Assembly: GCF_000143415.4 (NCBI RefSeq)
Contig: NW_003314281.1
Span: 1,226,358-1,290,357, forward strand
Direction: 5' to 3'
DNA from: Selaginella moellendorffii
Taxonomy: Eukaryota > Streptophyta > Lycopodiopsida > Selaginellales > Selaginellaceae
Length of the DNA: 64,000 bases
How positions within the stretch are numbered: the first letter of the stretch is position 1; each line of letters opens with the position of its first letter. Shown piece by piece: positions 31,228 to 41,681 of the stretch. A program made the translations under genes and the position numbers. Below the pieces are notes generated by a model that saw nothing but the letters and a program-made list of their open reading frames with translations, was not told where the DNA came from and searched no databases.

Positions 31228-31775
31228 AGCTGCCGCTGCCGCCTTCTTCTCAGCTCCAAGCTCCCCAAAATCCCCGAAATCCCTGCAAAAGACCTGTGGA
31301 TCTCGCGGCGCCCTGGCTGGAGCAGTCCCTTAGGTCGTGGATCGAAAGCGCCGCAGCTCAGATCTGACCCAGCTCGCGATGGCGCGCGCACACCGCTTTC
31401 CCTTCTTTCCTGGCGGATTCGCAACAACAGGGCAACTTGTGAGGCCTGTTAAATATACATCGGAAACCCCAACTAATCCAGGCCGTCCAGGCCCCGCCAT
31501 CCAACGGCGTGCATCACCACACGCGGGCAAAGGGCATATGCGGTAAGACGTCGCAAACGACCGTAATGTAAGTATCGCTGCCGCTAATCCGAGGCCATCC
31601 AACCGCCCCAAGCAGCGAGCGTGGGCTTTGCACCACCGTCGGATCTCATCTTCCTACATTTATGGTGTTTCTGGTTTTGGTATTACAACAAAAGAGTTCC
31701 TTCTGGCGAGCCTCGGCCATTTAGAAAAAAATTGAGGAGAATGTTAGTCACGGCTTGAACAATCACACGTACTTT
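31228..31775. other. Intergenic stretch between Rab and APC8 genes
   Basis: It contains the Rab 5' region and the APC8 3' UTR. Open frames here are GC-rich chance frames without recognisable domains. Confidence 0.45.
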
Positions 31776-33714
31776 TCATGGAGTGAATTGCTCTAAATCC
31801 ATCGATGGTAGCACCGAAGCATGCTGCTGGACGCTTCTTATCTCCCGGAGTAGAGCTTTGGCCTCCTCTTTAGCCTGTGGAGAACGAGAACTTCCTCTTA
31901 GAACCAACACGAAGAAGTATCAAAGAGAGAACTTACCGGGCCGCCATAGTCGAGGAGTCTCATACAGTACATCTCACTGTCGTCTAGAAATCCCTGGTTC
32001 TTGGAGTGCGTCGCCAGGAAGAGCAACGCATCCACCACGTCCTGTCCTTCACTTTGATCCGCCTCGAGCCTCTCGAGATTTTTCTTGTAGTAGTAAGAGG
32101 CCTGGTCCGCCTGTCCAAGCTGGCTGTGCAGCTTCGCAAGCTTGTTGAGCGCTATGCCTTCGCGATCGTTGTTGTTCACGGCCCGGCGGTAGCACCGGAT
32201 AGCGGCATCAAACATCTGGAGCTGCTCGTTCTCGTAGCACTGTCCCATGGCACACCACATCCGAGCGTCATGAGGACGGAGCTGCGCGGCACGCCGGTAG
32301 TAGTAGAGCGCGTAGAACGGCATGATGAGAAGCTCGTAAGTTTGTCCCAGGCCATACCACGCGCGGTAGTCTCTGGGATTGATATCCACAGCTCTGCGGT
32401 ACGCGTCGATGGCTGCCGGAGTGTTCTTCATTTCCACGTACTCGTGACCCATGAGAGTCCATGCTGATAAGTACTTCCGGTTGAGCTTGAGAGCTCTCTT
32501 GAAGTAGAGCACCGCCTTCTCGTGCTGGGCTTTCAAGCTGTAGTAGTTCCCGATGATGCAGCACGTCTCAGGCCGATACTTGTCCGTCAGCACCGCCTTG
32601 TGAGCAAGATGGCTCAGAGCTGCGAAGCACTCTTTGACGTAGAGAATGTTGGAGTACATGTCCATGCCTTCGATGCGATACGGGTCCGTCCGGAGGAGTT
32701 CCTCGAACAGCCCCTCGGCTTCGTCAAACTCTCGGAGGTTGTAGTGTGCTGTGGCTGTCTGCGCGAGAACGTAGTCACTGACTGGAAACATCGCGTGGAG
32801 CGAGCGGTAGCACGCCAGGCCTTCGGAGTTCTTCTGGAGATCCAAGTAGACGCTGGCTATGAAGAAGTCACGCATCCAGTGGTCCTCGAGTCGCAACGTT
32901 GGTAGGATCTCTGGGTCTGTGCAGAGAGCTTGGAGCTCCAGCCATGCGCTCCAGTTCCAAGGATATGTGTTGACGGATGCACAGAGAACGGCCCGAGCCT
33001 CCGACTTTCGGTCCCTTTCATGGAGGACCACCCCGTAGAGATAGTTTCCAAACGCATCAAGAGTTCCTTTTTCACTGTGTGATGTCAGCTCCTGTTCTAA
33101 TCCGGCTAGCTCGGGATTTACAGCATCACTCCTTCCCAAAGGACCACCCAGCTCAATAATCTCCTCTTCTTTCCTTTTCTCCCCGGCCTGAAATCGAAGA
33201 AGCAAAGATGAAAGCGACTAAGTCTCGCTAGACCAAAAATGAAGAAAGTCTAGTCGTACTAGAGTTTTTCTACTAGAACGAAAAAATGGAGCTAGCTTAC
33301 CAGGTAAGTCGCGTAACACCTTAGAAAAAAAGATTTCTTGCCAGTAGCACCCCTCAAAGCGTGTGCTGCTCTTCGATACTCCCGCATATCAAAGAATGCC
33401 TTTGCGAGTAGAAACACGTCTCCATCGCCGCCCTCCGCCTCGTCGGGCACTGGCGCTGGACCTACATTCTCACGATCCTCCGGAAGCCCGACCAGTTGCT
33501 CGGCAGCCCTATTCACGCCCGCTAAACAGAGCTAGTTCAATAGCGAAGAACACAGCAGCGAGCGCTCAAAGAAAACGCGATCGCGAGAAAATGGAAAAAC
33601 ATCGAGAATCGAGAGCTAGAACACGCACCATTTCGCGGCTGTGTAGAGTCCCCTGTCGCGGAGCTCGCGAATCGCCCGGCGGAGCTGGAGCCTGTGAGAC
33701 GCGCCTGCCGCCAT
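31776..33714 (-). CDS. APC8: Anaphase-promoting complex subunit 8 (CDC23)
   Basis: Four exons (33714-33629, 33508-33301, 33187-31937, 31874-31776) encode 547 residues. The acceptor at 33509 is fixed by frame and by the conserved A-A-K-W-A-x-E-Q-L-V-G junction. The protein is a chain of TPR repeats: Y-L-S-A-W-T-L-M-G-H-E-Y-V-E-M, I-D-A-Y-R-R-A-V-D-I-N-P, Y-R-A-W-Y-G-L-G-Q-x-Y-E and others, ending S-M-D-L-E-Q-F-T-P. These match plant APC8 almost throughout, and the length is right. APC8 is a scaffold TPR subunit of the ubiquitin ligase that drives mitotic exit. Confidence 0.96.
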
Positions 33715-33876
33715 AGCGCAGCAGCAGCACTTCCTAGAACTAGGGCATCGTCTAAACCCTGAGAATGTTTTAGCCAATCCAACGGCTCACAACTGGTAGC
33801 TATCCAACGGCTGCGATCTTGCACAAAATAGAAAAATTTCCTCCCTCTAGGGTTTTTGCGCGGAGGGGGGAGGGCC

Positions 33877-34796
33877 ATGGCTGCTGTGAGATCGATTTGT
33901 CGGCTTGGAGCTGCGATCCAGGTAGAGATTTACCCAGCTCTAGTGAAGCGCCTAAATTTCTGGGACAGGGCTGGCATAGAAATCTCATAGCGAAGATTCC
34001 AGTTCCCAAGCTTGGTAAGCGTCCTACATTTTTTCTTCTCTTGGAATAATCGAGGGGATTTTCTCTTTTCCAACAGCGTCGGAGTTTAAGCCTCCTCCAG
34101 TGAACGAATTTGGAGAAACAAACGCCAGGCCTGGATGGCTTCGTGTTTCTGTGACCGCGGCTTTTCTTGGATACATGAGCATGAACGCTATTCCAATAAT
34201 TGGTATGTGAAAAAAACTTGCGTTGTTCTTCCATAGCTTCTTAACGAACGGGAACTTTGTTTTTCTAGCCGAGGGTACTGTGAAACATCCGGTGCTCTTG
34301 CTCAAAGTGAAAGATCCCTTCTTCCAGCGAAGTGGTGCTTCCAGATTGATTTATCTCACTCTTACCGGTAAGTTCTCGCTTGTAAATTCAAGCTCTTGAC
34401 ATTCATGCGTGTTTGCTTCTTTCTTAGATGGAAGGAAGCAGGCAGCAGTGAAATACGGAGCCATCGGATTGCTCCTGGAAATGCTTGAGTCGGCCACCGA
34501 TGACAAAACACGCATCGCTGCTCTCAAAGCAATGAACGCCCTTGCTCAATGCGGTACTTTTCACACTTTTCCTTGGTCTCTCTCTCAAATGCGCTACTTG
34601 TTCTTGGACAGATTTAGCGATCAAGGTGCTTCACAGGCGAGAAGGAGGTGCTGCTCTCGAAAAGATGGCCGAGTCTACTGCCAACCTCGAAATCCTGTCG
34701 CTTATTACTTCCATTCAAGACAAGATGAGGAGGCCGCTTGTGCTGGACGAAGAGGACGACCTTTTAGTGGCTACTCCGGCACTGGCTATGTCGTAA
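33877..34796 (+). CDS. Small ARM-like protein, probably mitochondrial
   Basis: Six exons (33877-33921, 33969-34014, 34077-34202, 34269-34367, 34428-34553, 34612-34796) encode 208 residues with every junction in frame. The N-terminus (A-A-V-R-S-I-C-R-L-G-A-A, then W-H-R-N-L-I-A-K) looks like a mitochondrial presequence. A hydrophobic stretch follows (V-S-V-T-A-A-F-L-G-Y-M-S-M). The C-terminal half resembles armadillo-like helices: A-V-K-Y-G-A-I-G-L-L-L-E-M-L-E-S and A-A-L-K-A-M-N-A-L-A-Q-C. The family is not recognised. It is divergent from APC8 across 162 bp with telo-boxes on both sides. Confidence 0.7.
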
Positions 34797-34993
34797 GCAG
34801 CAACAGCGATGGACGAGTCGAGAGCTCGGTGCAAATAAAACCCGGGCTTGTGAAGAACAAAGAAAACTTGATATGAACTTCGTGTTTTGTGAATGTAAAA
34901 ACCATTTTGTGGACAGGATCATCTCTCGCTCAAGTCGAGCTTTGCTCTTGAGTGAGCGATTGAAGAAAAGAATAGAAAGAAGCTAGCTAGACT

Positions 34994-35176
34994 TTAGCTC
35001 ACAGAACTTTGGAGCTTGCATTTGATCTCGGTGAAGAGAGAGACGAGAGAAAAAATCACGTCGCCAACGATTGCAGCCTTGATTTGGCCCCTCCTTCGCA
35101 GCTTTCTTCTTTGCAACCTCTTCGGATCATGATCCGGCGAGCAAATCGAAACCAATCCTTGAATCAAAACCTCCAT
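34994..35176 (-). CDS. 60-residue basic protein, R-R-G-Q-I-K-A-A-I family, member 1
   Basis: The single short frame begins at the ATG at 35176. An ATATAA element lies about 44 bp upstream (35220-35226 on the minus strand). The core reads L-R-R-R-G-Q-I-K-A-A-I followed by V-I-F-S-L-V-S-L-F-T-E-I-K. The same core and the same following S/F/E-I-K helix appear in the proteins at 59705-59989 and, more loosely, 58642-58923. The conserved spacing across three loci argues for a real small protein. The function is unknown; the basic helix suggests nucleic-acid or membrane contact, which is a guess. Confidence 0.6.
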   Translation of the reverse strand: MEVLIQGLVSICSPDHDPKRLQRRKLRRRGQIKAAIVGDVIFSLVSLFTEIKCKLQSSVS

Positions 35177-35369
35177 TTTTTCTCTGGCGTTCTTTCTCTC
35201 CCGGCGAGAAGAGTACCACTTATATTGACTCGACCAAAACAAAAGAAAAACGAAGAATCAAAGCGATACAGCTGTGAGTTGGCTGTGGTTTCATACGCGA
35301 TTGGAATGTTTAATCGTGTTAGCGATGTCAAAATCGACATCAGCCAGGATGATAGCGTGAAAAAAAGGC

Positions 35370-36110
35370 CTTGACACTTTCTTTTGCTCAAATGTGTCGA
35401 CTAAATCGCGAGTCCACCAAGCACGGTTGGGCCAGCTCTCGATTTCGTGACCCCAACAACCGATCAAACTTTAAACTTTGTCGTACGGAAGTTCCCAAAC
35501 TTTGCCGAAGAAACTCTTTTCACAACTTTTCAAAGTTTCGGCCATGAGCACGTAGCTGGCGCTGTTTCGCTTGTCCATTTCTTTGATGGGTTGGAAAGCG
35601 GCACTTCCCACTTGCAAATTCCCCACTTTCTACTGGGATCCAGCAGCGTCGACCAGATCTCTCACGCCACGGTATTGTTTTTGCCGAGAGAAAGGCATCC
35701 TCCAGCCGGTTTGCTCGTCCGAGCATGTCAATCACGCAGTTGTAATGCTCCATCGCTGGTTTTAGTGGATACTCTGGAGAACTCACGTTTTTCCTCAGAA
35801 AAAACAGCTCCTTCCCTCGATCGACGATCCAGTACGCGGAGAGAAGAGCGGCTTGACAAGCTCCTTTGTCATTGTTCCAAGGAAATCGAACATTGTGGCT
35901 ATAACCCGAGGTGAACGAGCTCCGTCACTGGATCGCTTTTGTCTCTGGAAAGTCTAAAAGACCTGTTAGGCGTTGACATCTGCCGTCAAAGTCGATTGCA
36001 GGGAAAACCACGGCACTGTCTTCTCCCAGCTCGGCCTTGCAAGTTTCCGAGTTTCCGATGTCCACAGCCGCCATCTTTGCGCAAGCTTTGTTCACAAATC
36101 CAGAACTGGA
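35370..36110 (-). pseudogene. PPR pseudogene, 3' fragment copied from the neighbouring PDF-PPR gene
   Basis: The minus strand from about 35800 to 35520 reads S-S-P-E-Y-P-L-K-P-A-M-E-H-Y-N-C-V-I-D-M-L-G-R, nearly identical to the C-terminus of the gene at 37157-39625. It is interrupted by deletions and frame changes. The flanking non-coding DNA matches too (35390-35480 against 37030-37120). Scattered homology to more internal PPR sequence continues to about 36110. Confidence 0.85.
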
Positions 36111-37156
36111 CTTTGAAGAAGCTCCCGTAAAATTCAGAACTTACCCTTAAACGGAATGAAAATATAACAATTGGCAAAAATCAAAGTAATTCGTATTAAA
36201 GATCATGAAAGAAATTATTGTGTCAAAAAATAAATTATCTACTTATTTTATTCACAATTAAAAATAAATAAAATAAATGATAAAGAGAAGAACGCTTGTG
36301 ATCTCCATAATCTCCAACCTCTCTGGTAAGCTATTAACAATTTGCAGAAGCGGTCTTCTGCCACTCTTCTGCCTGCATGAACATAGAGGCTCGAAAGCCA
36401 GCTTACAGTGTTTACACTTTTTGATGCTTGTTTAGTGCATCAGAGCTACCAGAGAGCTCGTCACAACGAGATCACCATAGTGGCTGCGACAAAAAACATT
36501 CAGCTTGAGTTCGGCCTTCTCTCCCCACACATGAGATTGCTCTAGCCGCAGCGACGGGGTACAATCGTCGTCTCCTCGCCAGAGCCCACGATTACTTACT
36601 GGAGACCTCAGCCCAGGACATCCGTTATACCACATTCAATCAGCTAAAGTTACTGAAACATCCACCGCAGACGGATATGTTCTTTCTCAACGCAAACAGC
36701 ATGGCGACTCGTTCTACGACTTGGCTGGCCCTACAAGAAAATTGAGTCTAAGGTATTCGACATATAAACGAAAAGCTCATTTGGACTGGAATCAAGAGTG
36801 CAAGAACACCGCAATATGAACGTGAAGTTCTTAGCTTAATACAGAGCGGAGAAAAGATCTGACAGAAATACTTGAACCAAAATTTTATTCCTTGCGTTCT
36901 TCCTTTTCCGGACTGTCGCCCAAGGCCATTTTTTTTCCACGCTATTATCGATTGACATTGCTAACACGATTAAACGTTCCAAAATCGCAGAGCCAACTCA
37001 CAGCTGTATTGCTTTGATTCTTCGTTTGCTCAAATGTGCCGTCTCAATCGCGAGACCACCAAGCACGGTCGGGCCAGCACTCGATTTCGTGGCCCAACAA
37101 CCGATCAAACTTTAAGCTTTGTCGTACGGAAGTTCCCAGACTTCGCGGAAGAAACT
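36111..37156. other. AT-rich spacer
   Basis: No supported gene. Low-complexity A/T runs at 36180-36290 and no terminal repeats that would mark a mobile element. Confidence 0.45.
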
Positions 37157-39625
37157 CTAGCAACTTATCAAAGTTTCGGCCATTAGTAAGTAGCTGGCGC
37201 TGTTCCGCTCGTCCATTCCCTTGATGGCTTGAAACGCGGCTCTTCCCACTCGCAAATTCCCCCACTTTCGACTGGCATCCAGCAGCGTCGTCCAGATCTC
37301 CACACTTGGCTTCCACGGCATTGTTTTTGCCAAGAGAAAGGCATCGTCTAGCCGGTTTGCTCGTCCGAGCATGTCAATCACGCAGTTGTAGTGCTCCATC
37401 GCTGGTTTTAATCCATACTCCGGAGAACTCATCGATAAAAACAGCTCCTTTCCTCGATCGACGATCCCGGCGTGGCTACACGCGGCTAGAACCGAGAGAA
37501 AAGTGATGCTATCCGGTTTGACACGCTCCTTTCTCATTGTTTCAAAGAGATCAAACACTCTTGGAGCATCGCCATTGTGGCTATAACCCGAGATGAGCGA
37601 GCTCCAAATCACTGGATCACTTTTGTTGCTGGGAATTCTTGTCACGCAATCAAAAACCTGTTTTGCGGCGACCATGCTGCCGCATTTGCCGTAGAAGTCG
37701 ATCGCAGCGCAAGCCACGGCACTATCTTCTCCCAGCTCGGCCTTGCAAGCTTGCAAGTAGAGTTTTCTTCCGGCGTCCACGGCCGCCATCTTTGCGCAAG
37801 CTTTGATCGCAGCAGCGTAAGTCGAGGCATTTGGAGCGTGGCCTTCGCGTTTCATGCTCGAGAGAAACGCGAGCGCCATATCTGGAGCTTGGCTCTGAGC
37901 ATAGCCGGAGATCACTGCCGTGAAAGAAACCACGTCGTGAGAGGCCATCTGATCGAAAACCCGGTTTGTTCTCTCCAGGTTGCTTCCACCGCACTTGGAG
38001 TAGAGATCGAGCAGCGAACTGGTAACGAAAACGTCCTCTAGATCGTTCGTCCTCGCAGCTTGAGCGTGGAGTTCCATTGTTCTCCCTAGAAGCCACGAAA
38101 GTTTGGAGACTTTTCCACTGGATTCTTGTCTTTCTGCTGCTAAGCTCGAGCAGGCAGCGAGAGCAGCGACGAAAGCTCGAGCATTCGGTCTCAAACCAGC
38201 ACTTTGCATGCGCGAGAACAGCTCGAGAGCGATCTCTCCTTCGCCACCCTGTGCATATCCAAGAACCAGGCTCGTCCACAAGACGACGTCTCGTTTTGCC
38301 AGTGGAATCCTGTCGAAAACCCTTCGAGCCTCGATCATGCTCCCACACTTGGAGTAGAAATCCACCAGGCTGCTACTAACATATGTGTCCAGCTCCAGTC
38401 CGAGTTCTACGACCTGCGAGTGAATCAATCGTCCCTTCTCCAGAAGTTCTCGATGATCATCGTCGTCAACTTCCGGCCTGATTGATCTCCTCGTTGCAAG
38501 ACCCGTGCAAGCAGCGATCGCGGCAACAAAGGTCCGAGCATTCGGTCGAATCCCACCTTCACTTTCCATCCTGCAGAAGAACTCTAGAGCTAGCTTTGCG
38601 TCGCCAGCCCGAGAGTAACCAAAGATCATAGCAGTCCACAACGCAACATCAGCCTTTTGTGCTCCAACTCTCTGGAACACCCGACGAGCTTCTTCCATGC
38701 TTCCACACTTTGCGTACATGTCGACCAAACTGCTCGCCAAGAACATATCCTCCAAGTCGAACCTCTTCTTGGCAGCGCGAGCGTGAATCCTCTTCCCGAT
38801 CTCTAGAAGCTCTTCTCTCGATCCAACACTTCCAGCCTTCTCAGCACCACTGGCGCAGGCGTTCAAGGCCGCTACGAAAGTCCGGCCATCCGGCTCGATC
38901 CCAGTTGTTTCCATCCGAGAGAAGAGGCCGAGAGCTCGATCGCCATCGCCACCTTGAACGTAGCCTCTGATCATAGCGTTCCAAGCCACCAGGTCTGGAG
39001 CCACCATCTTCTCAAACACCGAGCGAGCGCTTTGCAAGCTTCCACACGCCGAGTACATATGGACGAGAGCGCTGGCCACGAAATCGTTCGATGCTTCGTC
39101 ACTGTCCAAGCGAGAATGGATCTCCATGCCGATCTCCAGCTGCTTGAGATTGCTGCAAGCCTTGAGCGCTGCGAGGATCAAAGAAATGCCTGGAGCTGAT
39201 CCTTGTTCTCGCATTCTCGAGTAGAGTTTGAGCGTTTCTTGGTCTGATGGAAGAACGCTGGAGCGATATTTGGTGCCGAGAGACTCGAGCTTGATTGGCA
39301 CCCAGCTCGGGCAGCCGCAGGAATCAATCCACAGGCCTTCCCACGTGAAGACGTGGACGAAATCTGGATCCTTGGGAGATTTCTACACGGAAAAAGAGTT
39401 CTCTAGCGTGGTTCCTTCAAATTATCAGGCTATGGCGTGTTAGCTTACCTTGGATGATCGATTGTCCGACCACTTTGCTGGATCGTCGAACAGCTGCTGC
39501 CATTTGCGCTCTTCCGATCTGGCTGTGTGCTGCTCTCTCGAATTCCCAGGACCATTCTTCCTCCTCTTCTTCTTTGTGAAAGAAATCGCTCCGAAAGAAG
39601 GGAGCGAGGATGTAATGCCCTCCAT
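37157..39625 (-). CDS. PPR protein with N-terminal OSB-type PDF motif
   Basis: Two exons (39625-39449 and 39382-37157; 66-nt intron) encode 800 residues. Exon 1 and the start of exon 2 together give W-Q-Q-L-F-x-D-P-x-K-W-x-D-N-R-x-x-K, then P-K-D-P-D-F-x-H, L-W-I and P-S-W-V. This is the layout of the PDF motif that follows the single-stranded DNA-binding domain in plant organellar OSB proteins. No OB-fold precedes it. The rest is a long series of PLS-type PPR units (V-x-x-S-L-V-D-M-Y-x-K-C-G-S-M repeated) ending in an E-like motif without DYW. The motif comparison is family knowledge; that the chimera is functional is inference. Targeting to an organelle is likely. A broken copy lies at 53.5-54.1 kb. 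Confidence 0.85.
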
Positions 39626-39659
39626 TTCATAAGAACCCTAATTTCTAGCATCTGTCTAA

Positions 39660-39731
39660 GCATCAGTAGTCCAACGGTTAGGATAATTGCCTTCCAAGCA
39701 ATAGACCCGGGTTCGACTCCTGGCTGATGCA
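39660..39731 (+). tRNA. tRNA-Gly(TCC), copy 1
   Basis: A 72-nt cloverleaf. The acceptor GCATCAG pairs with CTGATGC, discriminator A, and the anticodon loop CTTCCAA gives anticodon TCC. T loop TTCGACT. A G-T wobble in the T stem distinguishes it from copy 2. Confidence 0.95.
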
Positions 39732-40269
39732 ACTTTTAAATATCTCCAATCTCCCGCGGTTTAGGTTAGGGTTGCCATGGATGTCGGTTGGCTATGGCGA
39801 CCTTCACCCTTCTTCTACTGCGAGGCAGGCGGTGGGCTCATCGCTGCGTTCGATCTCGTCGGCAAGCGGTGGGAGCTCGCTCGCCACTTTGGCCTCTGGC
39901 CGTGGACCGCTTGGCGCTGGTCGGTATCGCTATCGATCAAGTCCAGCGCTTGTCTGGGAGGACGGGGAGGAGCGACCAGCCATTCCAGATTCGCGGGTAC
40001 TATGCTCCATTCTCGAGGGGCAGCGTGGGTTCCTTTTGCTCGTGGCCACCACCAGGGCTCCATCCTCGATCTCGAGATCGTGGAACCGCTACTCTGTGGC
40101 GACTTACAGCACTGTGGTCGCTAGCACTGGCGAGTATGCTGTCCTCAAGCTGGCCTAGGACCCAAACCGGAGTGCGTGCATGAAGCTCGGGCTCGAGTGG
40201 GACACGCTCTCGGAGTTACGCGGCACAGGTCTCATTCTTTCAGCGCAGCGGGAGTTTACAGCGCGTTGC
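39732..40269 (+). other. Open but unrecognised sequence downstream of tRNA-Gly
   Basis: Two overlapping plus-strand frames (39727-40158 and 39777-40124) are open for about 115-140 codons in GC-rich DNA. Neither shows a family I recognise. This may be further decayed coding DNA continuous with the beta-COP pseudogene. Confidence 0.35.
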
Positions 40270-40955
40270 TCGTGCTCAGCCAGACGACCTCATTGGTTTC
40301 TACCACCTGAAAAGCCGAAGGGTTAGTTCTTCTCTTGCACGTCAATTAGCTGACAACGCTGTATCGTTTCTTCCAGGTCATGAGCCAACTAGAGCTGGAG
40401 GATGAGGTCCAGACAGATCTGAAGCGAGGTACCGGAGAGTTCACCAAAGACGGCAACGACACCAAGAAGCTCAATCGGGTGCTTCAGCTCACAGGCTTCA
40501 GCGGTCCCGTGTATTCTTGAACGACATTTTGCTGGACGTGACGGTGATCAACCGGACCAAGGAGACGCTCCAGAACCTGTGCCTGGAGCAACCATGGGCG
40601 ACCTGAAGCTGGTTGAGCGGCCACAAAACTACACGCTGGCCCCCGATGCAAGCAAGCAAATCAGAGCAAACGTCAAGGTTTGATCCATTCGAACTCGGCC
40701 GAACGTCGGAGGCGGGCGAGATGTAGTCCATGATGTCAATGCGGATGTCAACGTTGCGGTCCAGTTCGTATACGATGTTCCCAAATATCACTCCAGAACA
40801 AGGTACGTGAGTTCTTTTCTTTTCTTTTCTCGATCGGTGGAAGCATCTGCTTGTGTTGCTGGTTTCTATGACCTCGACCATGGAGGACGTGAAGCAGTTC
40901 CTGGATCACAACGTTACGTCCACAAACATGAAGTGCTTGACTCCACCGTACGTTA
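40270..40955 (+). pseudogene. Coatomer beta subunit (beta-COP) pseudogene with internal inversion
   Basis: The plus strand encodes A-Q-P-D-D-L-I-G-F-Y-H-L-K-S, an intron, M-S-Q-L-E-L-E-D-E-V-Q and L-N-R-V-L-Q-L-T-G-F. After a deletion and frameshift it continues with L-D-V-T-V-I-N-R-T-K-E-T-L-Q-N-L-C-L-E and L-V-E-R-P-Q-N-Y-T-L-A-P-D. All are recognisable beta-COP C-terminal sequence. The next expected block (G-V-I-F-G-N-I-V-Y-E then I-D-I-M-D-Y-I-S-P-A-S) is on the minus strand between about 40805 and 40680. The plus strand then resumes with S-T-N-M-K-C-L-T-P-P. The kept intron shows a DNA-level copy. It is not translatable as one protein. Confidence 0.85.
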
Positions 40956-41681
40956 TCTTAGATCTAGCCTAGCTTGTCTCTGAGATTCTATAGGCTTGGC
41001 TTCAAGCTTGAGAATTTGCTGGCTTTAAAAATTGGCAAAAAGGGCACAAAAATAATAGAAAATTTTATAAAGCATGTCATTTCTTCTCCCGTTGGCATAA
41101 AGACCACAAAGGAGCGGCCAAGTGTGCCTTCGCATCTGACTCCATCACAGCCTTGATTAGAGCAGATAGCTCGGAGTCAGTCTTTCGTTGGAATGATAAT
41201 GATGCTAAAATTGCAGCTTCAACTTGTAACTCCAGTTTGTTTTGATTTAATGCATGCATGCGTCGCTCTAACTTGATCGAAGCTTTGAACTTCCATCAAA
41301 GCTGAAAAATCAAAATGAGAAAAATAATGAAAGTTTACAAACTCTAAAATACATACATATGGAAACTGTAACACTTCGAATTTTTCTCCAGCTCATAGCT
41401 CTTTGATATTTCGACGAGAACACAATGCATAGGTCTATAAAAGAAAAAACAAATCTCACAAAAAGAATTTCAAACCGGTCTTGATTTTCTGCAACAAGGT
41501 GGATATGTAAGTCGATTTCTGCCGTTTGTGGCACGTCTGGGACCATGTAATTTCCAGAACTATCCTTATCACCTTTCAAGCACTTCACTGCCAAATGCTC
41601 AACAGCGGGCAGGCAAAAATTTGAAATAGATCCGACGGTGTAGATAAAATTCCGGGCGGGAACAAAACGAAGATTACCTCG
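40956..41681. other. AT-rich spacer with no supported gene
   Basis: It includes the 3' UTR of the helicase gene on the right. The short minus frame at 41310-41594 has no recognisable domain. Confidence 0.45.

Noticed and set aside
39727-40158. 143-codon plus-strand frame after tRNA-Gly as a gene
   Set aside because: It begins inside the tRNA, overlaps another equally open frame and has no recognisable domain. It is recorded only as an unassigned stretch.
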